DNA of 25,898 nt, taken from contig CALBKH010000056.1 in the NCBI GenBank assembly GCA_937892955.1, positions 1 to 25,898 of the forward strand. The letters are read 5' to 3'. A program made the translations under genes and the position numbers. Below the pieces are notes generated by a model. It was not told the origin of the DNA. It made no database searches and was given only the letters and a program-made list of their open reading frames with translations. Below, one piece after another: positions 21,765 to 25,898 of the stretch; position 1 is the stretch's first letter; every line of letters begins with the position of its first letter. Origin of the DNA: an uncultured Alphaproteobacteria bacterium (GTDB lineage: Bacteria; Pseudomonadota; Alphaproteobacteria; Rhizobiales; Ancalomicrobiaceae).

Positions 21765-23906
21765 TCACTCCGCCGCGGCGGAGAGCTCCTCGTCGTCGGC
21801 CGTCGCGCCATCGTCGTCGGCCGAGCCGAGGAAGGCCGGCAGATCGCCGTCGTCACCGTCGTTCGGTTCGATCATCGGCTCGGCGACCGTGTCGTCGAGA
21901 TCCACCCGCCGCAGCGGCTCCGGCACCCAACCGGTCTCGGCGAGCAGGCGTTCGGCCTCCTTCGCCATATCGCCCTTCTTCAGGTGGTCGAAGAGCTGCA
22001 CCGCCCGTTCGCCGGCGCCCTCGCGCACCGCCTCGAGGATCCGCGCCTTGGGGACGCGGCCGAGGTAGTTGGCGACCGTCGGCCGCCAACCCGCCTCCAC
22101 CATGTCGAGCCCGACGGCGCGGGCGAGCCGATCGGCCTGGGCGAGACGCGTCCTCAGGCCATGCTCGGTCACACCGGAGCCGCCGTAAGGGTTCGGCTTC
22201 TCATGCAGGGCGTTGACGCCGTAGGAAACGCAGTGGGCGAGGAGCGCCATCCGGCTCGCCTCGTCGAGCGCATCGAGCCAGTGCCACAGCGCCTCGTCGT
22301 CGGCGGGCAGATGATCGCCCCACTGCTCCTGTCGCTCGGCGACCGCCTTGGCCGACGGGCAGTCCTTCAGCTCCTCGTTCTGCGCGGGGAACCAGACCTG
22401 GCGGACGCTCGCCTCGAGGCAACCGGTCGGAGCCCGCGACGAGAACGTGTCCGACACCAGCTTGTGCAGCAGCAGCGTCATCGCGACCTGCGGATGGCCG
22501 GCGACCGCGTCGCGGAGCGCCAGCGTGCGATGGGCGGTCAACTCGGCGAGGAGCCGATCGGGGAGCGGCTTCAGCCCGTCGTCATCCTCGTCCGTCTCGT
22601 TCGCAGCGACCGGTTCTCCGGCGAAGGTGGCGGTGCTCGGCCGCGGGATCGGCTCCTGGCGACTGGGTTCAGAGGTGTCCTCCATTTCGAGGATCTCACC
22701 GGTCTCCGCGTCGATCATCGGCTCGTCCTCGGAGCGGACATAGCCCCGTTCGACCGTCAAACGCCCCTGCGGATCGAGCCCGACGAAGGCGCCGGCGCGG
22801 CCGACCTCGACCGGATCGAAGCGCACCGGGCGATCCTCCAAGGCGGCGAGCGCCGTCTCGATCTCACCGAGCCGCTCATCGACTTCTTCCGGGTACTCGT
22901 CGGCCGTGGCGTGGTCCGCCTCGAGACGATCGCGTTCGGCTTCCAGCGCGGCGATCGTCGCACGCTCGTCTTCGGTCAGGTCGACGGCCGCGCCGGTGAG
23001 CCGACGCAGGCCCTGGGTGTGGCCATAGGGGAAGCCGATGGCGGCCTCGACCCACTTCCAGCCCTCGCCCACGATCTCGTCGGCTGCGGCCTTCAGCTTC
23101 TCGGCCACCAGCCGATCGAGCAGGGCGACGTCCTCGAGCCAGCCGCCGCCGTCGGTCTGGAAGAGGTCACGCAGCACGGTACCGCCCGCCGCCTCGTAGG
23201 CCTCGACGCCGACGAAGAGAGCGCGCTTGTCGGTGACCGCGATCGAGGTCTCGGTCAGCGCCCGCCGGATGTTCCACGGCTCCTTCTGCCAACCCTGGCG
23301 AACCGCCTCCCACACCTGCTCCTGGCGGGCGTGATCGGAGGAGACGGTGAAGGCCATCAGCTGCTCGAGCGTCATCGCGTCCTCGGCGTAGAGATCGAGC
23401 AGCTTCGGTGACACCGTGACGAGACGCAGGCGCTGCTTCACCACGGCGACGCCGACGAAGAAGGCGGCGGCGATCGCCTCCTCGGTCATCCCCTTGTCGC
23501 GCATCGCCTGGAAGGCGCGGAACTGATCGAGCGGATGGAGCGGCGCCCGCTCGATGTTCTCGGCGAGCGACAACTCGTCGATCAGGATGTCGCCCTTGGC
23601 CTCGGAGACGACGCAGGGCACCGGCGCGGTCCGGGCAAGGCGCTTCTGCTTCACCAGCAACTCGAGCGCACGGTAGCGGCGACCGCCGGCCGGCACCTCG
23701 AAGAGGCCGGTCTCGCGGCCCTCGGCATCGACCACGGCACGGACGTGCAGCGACTGGATGAGCCCGCGCCGGGCGATCGACTCGGCGAGCTCCTCGATCG
23801 ACAGCCCGGCCTTGACGCGCCGGACGTTCGACTGGCTCAGCACCAGCTTGTCGAAGGGAATGTCGCGCGACGACGCCAGCGTGATCTTCGGGGAAGTCTT
23901 GGTCAT
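21765..23906 (-). CDS. Large ParB/RepB/Spo0J-domain protein
   Basis: 713 residues. The ParB N-terminal domain has IPFDKLVLSQSNVRR, ELAESIARRGLIQSL, VPAGGRRYRAL (the GERR-like nucleotide-binding box) and SLAENIERAPLHPLDQFRAF. A helix-turn-helix follows at EEAIAAAFFVGVAVVKQRL. The rest is helical and acidic (coiled-coil-like near EAERDRLEADHATADEY). It is more than twice the size of segregation ParB, has no ParA next door and sits beside DUF932, so it is probably not a classical partition protein. ParB-domain genes of this kind also occur in plasmid leading regions. The ATG at 23906 has GGAG about 9 nt upstream (leftward GTGGAGCAGGATCC). Confidence 0.9.
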   Translation of the reverse strand: MTKTSPKITLASSRDIPFDKLVLSQSNVRRVKAGLSIEELAESIARRGLIQSLHVRAVVDAEGRETGLFEVPAGGRRYRALELLVKQKRLARTAPVPCVVSEAKGDILIDELSLAENIERAPLHPLDQFRAFQAMRDKGMTEEAIAAAFFVGVAVVKQRLRLVTVSPKLLDLYAEDAMTLEQLMAFTVSSDHARQEQVWEAVRQGWQKEPWNIRRALTETSIAVTDKRALFVGVEAYEAAGGTVLRDLFQTDGGGWLEDVALLDRLVAEKLKAAADEIVGEGWKWVEAAIGFPYGHTQGLRRLTGAAVDLTEDERATIAALEAERDRLEADHATADEYPEEVDERLGEIETALAALEDRPVRFDPVEVGRAGAFVGLDPQGRLTVERGYVRSEDEPMIDAETGEILEMEDTSEPSRQEPIPRPSTATFAGEPVAANETDEDDDGLKPLPDRLLAELTAHRTLALRDAVAGHPQVAMTLLLHKLVSDTFSSRAPTGCLEASVRQVWFPAQNEELKDCPSAKAVAERQEQWGDHLPADDEALWHWLDALDEASRMALLAHCVSYGVNALHEKPNPYGGSGVTEHGLRTRLAQADRLARAVGLDMVEAGWRPTVANYLGRVPKARILEAVREGAGERAVQLFDHLKKGDMAKEAERLLAETGWVPEPLRRVDLDDTVAEPMIEPNDGDDGDLPAFLGSADDDGATADDEELSAAAE

Positions 23907-23920
23907 GGATCCTGCTCCAC

Positions 23921-24000
23921 GACGAGCGCCGAGAGACTCTCTCTTCGGCCCGAACTCGTCACGAAGCGCAGCGCCGCCCTCTTCCTCTCGAGGACGGCGC
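23921..24000 (-). promoter_or_regulatory. Structured leader of the ParB-like gene
   Basis: Outer stem GACGAG/CTCGTC (23921-23926 with 23955-23960). Inner stem GCCGA/TCGGC (23928-23932 with 23945-23949). Second stem GCGCCG/CGGCGC (23971-23976 with 23995-24000) enclosing the conserved GCCCTCTTCCTCTCG (23976-23990). It lies 15 nt upstream of the start codon. It shares sequence and fold with the DUF932 leader. A run of eight C (24049-24056) lies further upstream. Confidence 0.65.
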
Positions 24001-24066
24001 CGCAGGGGCGGAAACACGGGCGGGGCAGGGAAGCGAGGATGAGGAGCTCCCCCCCCGCCCTCGGGA

Positions 24067-25260
24067 TCAGGCCGCCCGGTCGAGCAGCTTCTTCGCCTTC
24101 GCCTCCATGTCGAGGCGGGCATCCTGATGCGGCTTGTCGCGGGCGACCGCCGTGATCCCTTGCACGAAGTCGAAGATGCTCGCCGGCGGGTGGCCCTCCT
24201 CGGCGAGCACCGTCTCGATGATCTTCGCCGTCTCGCCTTTCGAGAAGCCACGGCGCCGCAGGAAGTCGCCGCGGTCCTCGTCGGTCTTGGCGACGATCCG
24301 CTCCCGCGCCGCCCGGATGCCCTCGACGAAGGGGCGGGGCGACGAATTGGCGAAGTTCATCAGCGCCGGCGCCGCCTCGTGGGCGAAGCGTGAGGCGGCG
24401 TATTTGGAATGGCGGATGGTGATCTCCTCGAAATCCTCGACGCCCCACAGGTTCCGGTTCTGACACACGGCGCGCAGGTAGAAGCTCGCCATGCCGAGCG
24501 TCTTGGCGCCGACCTCCGAGTTCCAGCAGTAGAAGCCGCGGAAGAACAGGTCGGGCGAGCCGTCGGGCAGCCGCCCCGCCTCGATCGGGTTGAGATCGTC
24601 GACCAGAAACAGGAACACATCGCGGTCGCTGGCATAGAGTGTCGTCGTGTCCCGGGTCGCGTCGACGCACGGGTTGTAGATGCCGGTCGACCAGTCGAGC
24701 ACGCCCGGGATCTTCCAGCGCGTGTCGCCGGTGCCGTTGCCGGCGATGCGCTGCACCGCCTCGACCAGCTCGTGGTCGTAGATGCGGCCATAGTCCGGGC
24801 CGGTGACCGCACGCAGCTCGACCCTACCGTCGTCGGTCTCGAGCGTCTTGATCTGCTCGCCGCGGTGGGTGCCGAGCCCATACTGCAGATTGATGCCGGC
24901 GAGCGCGGCGGGGAGCTGACGGAGGTAGGCGGCCGGCGCACCGACTTGGGCGGCGAGCTGGCCGAAGCTCCAATGCGTCGGAACGACCGGCGCCTCCGCC
25001 CCCGGCAGGATCAGCGCCAGGCGCTCACCGTCGCTGCGGTTCGCCTCGAACTGGATTAGGTCGGTCGCGACGACGCGGGTACGGCTGCGCTCCGACCGGT
25101 CACGCACGGCGCGGCCCAGATCGCCGAGCGACAGGAACCGCTCGTCGTCAGGCCGCGAAAACCACTCCGACGACACCCGCCCGACCCGCTCGCCGCGCGT
25201 CACATCCACCTTGTAGCCGCCGCTCGCCTCGCGCCGCGCATCGAGAACCTGCATGTTCAT
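24067..25260 (-). CDS. DUF932 family protein
   Basis: 397 residues: MNMQVLDARREASGGYKVDVTRGERVGRVSSEWFSRPDDERFLSL, then VVPTHWSFGQLAAQVGAPAAYLR, VTGPDYGRIYDHELVEAV, RDVFLFLVDD and GFYCWNSEVGAKTLGMASFYLRAVCQNRNLWG. The CQNRNLWG-type core and overall length fit DUF932, a phage/plasmid family related to LGT-like proteins of unknown function, often near ParB-domain genes in mobile DNA. ATG 25260 (GGAG about 9 nt upstream) is preferred; ATG 25254 is two codons later. The frame remains open upstream but runs into the structured leader. Confidence 0.92.
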   Translation of the reverse strand: MNMQVLDARREASGGYKVDVTRGERVGRVSSEWFSRPDDERFLSLGDLGRAVRDRSERSRTRVVATDLIQFEANRSDGERLALILPGAEAPVVPTHWSFGQLAAQVGAPAAYLRQLPAALAGINLQYGLGTHRGEQIKTLETDDGRVELRAVTGPDYGRIYDHELVEAVQRIAGNGTGDTRWKIPGVLDWSTGIYNPCVDATRDTTTLYASDRDVFLFLVDDLNPIEAGRLPDGSPDLFFRGFYCWNSEVGAKTLGMASFYLRAVCQNRNLWGVEDFEEITIRHSKYAASRFAHEAAPALMNFANSSPRPFVEGIRAARERIVAKTDEDRGDFLRRRGFSKGETAKIIETVLAEEGHPPASIFDFVQGITAVARDKPHQDARLDMEAKAKKLLDRAA

Positions 25261-25275
25261 GGAACCGATCTCCGC

Positions 25276-25362
25276 GACGGGCGCCGGAAGACCCTCTCTC
25301 CGGCCCTCACCCGTCACCGACCTGCCGTCCGCCCTCTCCCTCTCGCGGCCTCCCGGCACGGC
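25276..25362 (-). promoter_or_regulatory. Structured leader of DUF932
   Basis: Outer stem GACGGG/CCCGTC (25276-25281 with 25310-25315). Inner stem GCCGGA/TCCGGC (25283-25288 with 25299-25304). Second stem GCCGT/ACGGC (25324-25328 with 25358-25362) enclosing GCCCTCTCCCTCTCG (25331-25345). Compared with the ParB leader, both first stems change on both sides and still pair. It ends 16 nt before the start codon. Confidence 0.65.
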
Positions 25363-25439
25363 GGGCGCCCGAGGGGCGGGCCTCGGTCGCCGCGGCACGC
25401 CTCCTTATCGGGGCGCCTTCGTCGCGTGGGGAAGCGGGC

Positions 25440-25616
25440 TCAATGAGCCCGCCACGGATCGTATTCGGCGAGGACCTCGACATCGTCGCCCTCGTCGAGT
25501 TCGTCGGCCGGCAGGACGCCGAATTCGGCGCCGGAGCGAAAGAGAACGACCGGGACCATCAGGGTACGGGCGAGATCGAGCGCATGAGACCGAGCGAGAG
25601 CGAGATCGTGGGACAC
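25440..25616 (-). CDS. Small conserved-looking hypothetical protein
   Basis: 58 residues from a GTG at 25616: (M)SHDLALARSHALDLARTLMVPVVLFRSGAEFGVLPADELD, then EYDPWRAH. A helix is followed by a beta hairpin and an acidic tail. It is not assigned to a family. A GGAG lies about 10 nt before the GTG. A longer form from ATG 25691 is possible but would read through a perfect hairpin (25635-25655). It is first in the leftward series before DUF932. Confidence 0.6.
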   Translation of the reverse strand: MSHDLALARSHALDLARTLMVPVVLFRSGAEFGVLPADELDEGDDVEVLAEYDPWRAH

Positions 25617-25898
25617 GGGGGAGGCTCCATCCGGGAGCGGGGCCGATCCCCGCTCGGTGGCGCCCTGTGGTCGAACCCCGGCCGCGATCACCGAACCGGC
25701 CCCGGTCGGTCGGCGGCACGCATGCGTAGCCGACCCCGAAGCGGGTTGATCGTGGAAGGCAGGGGTTCGACGGGATGCCGTCGATCAGAGCGGAGGTCGG
25801 TTTCGCTTCTCGTCGAGTGCCTTCACGGCCTCATCGAACCGACAGCAGTCCAGAGCTGCATCGCAGCGCGACCCGCACCCTGCACGCGGATGAGGAGG
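25617..25898 (-). promoter_or_regulatory. Structured upstream region of the terminal small gene
   Basis: No gene was found to the window edge. It contains the perfect hairpin GAGCGGGG-CCGAT-CCCCGCTC (25635-25655). A 10-bp long-range inverted repeat GTCGAACCCC / GGGGTTCGAC lies at 25670-25679 with 25762-25771. The region around 25747-25787 can also fold (CGACGG-GATG-CCGTCG inside TGATCG/CGATCA). AGAGCGGAGGTCGG near 25786 resembles the block in the DUF736/DUF2493 leaders. Confidence 0.45.

Noticed and set aside
25755..25790. tRNA-like GGTTCGA sequence
   Set aside because: No acceptor, D or anticodon arm could be built around it.
1..25898. CRISPR array or insertion sequence
   Set aside because: No regularly spaced direct repeats and no transposase or IS-type terminal repeats were seen.

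Overview
The window is GC-rich, gene-dense DNA from an alphaproteobacterium, most likely a member of the Hyphomicrobiales (Rhizobiales). It reads as part of a conjugative plasmid or integrative conjugative element. The conjugation genes are of the Agrobacterium Ti / rhizobial type in content and order: the end of trbI, then traR and traM (quorum-sensing activator and antiactivator), then traH-traB-traF-traA running leftward, an oriT, and traC-traD-traG running rightward. No chromosomal housekeeping gene was seen, so plasmid versus integrated element cannot be decided here.

Left part (1-3460). The trbI tail ends the mating-pore operon. traR and traM are convergent. TraR keeps the acyl-homoserine-lactone pocket residues at exactly the canonical TraR numbering. 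Next come a small XRE repressor with a striking 35-bp palindromic operator, a small unrecognised ORF, and a Phd-type antitoxin / PemK-MazF-like toxin pair with its own operator.

Conjugation core (3463-11807). The divergent traAFBH and traCDG operons flank an oriT at about 9189-9224: a perfect 8-bp inverted repeat followed by an RSF1010/Ti-type nic core, with predicted cleavage between 9216 and 9217. If so, the 5' end of the transferred strand starts at 9217 and everything to the right is leading region. A 19-bp palindrome directly beside nic is a candidate operator.

Right part (11808-25898). This half holds a WGR-domain protein, DUF736, a YjhX/YjhQ-like pair, DUF2493, a DUF7146/Toprim protein, a large methyltransferase plus Strawberry-notch helicase, DUF6117, a large ParB-domain protein, DUF932 and small proteins. 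Most are on the minus strand, so the predicted incoming single strand is their template. Nearly every one is preceded by a long, structured, non-coding leader. Three leaders (before DUF932, ParB and SNO) share a sequence block and a hairpin with compensatory changes. Two others (before DUF736 and DUF2493) share a second block.

Main hypothesis: the right half is a leading-region establishment or anti-defence island whose genes are driven by a repeated structured promoter or RNA leader, analogous to single-stranded-DNA promoters of other conjugative plasmids. The sequence shows the repeats, hairpins and orientation. The function is inference.
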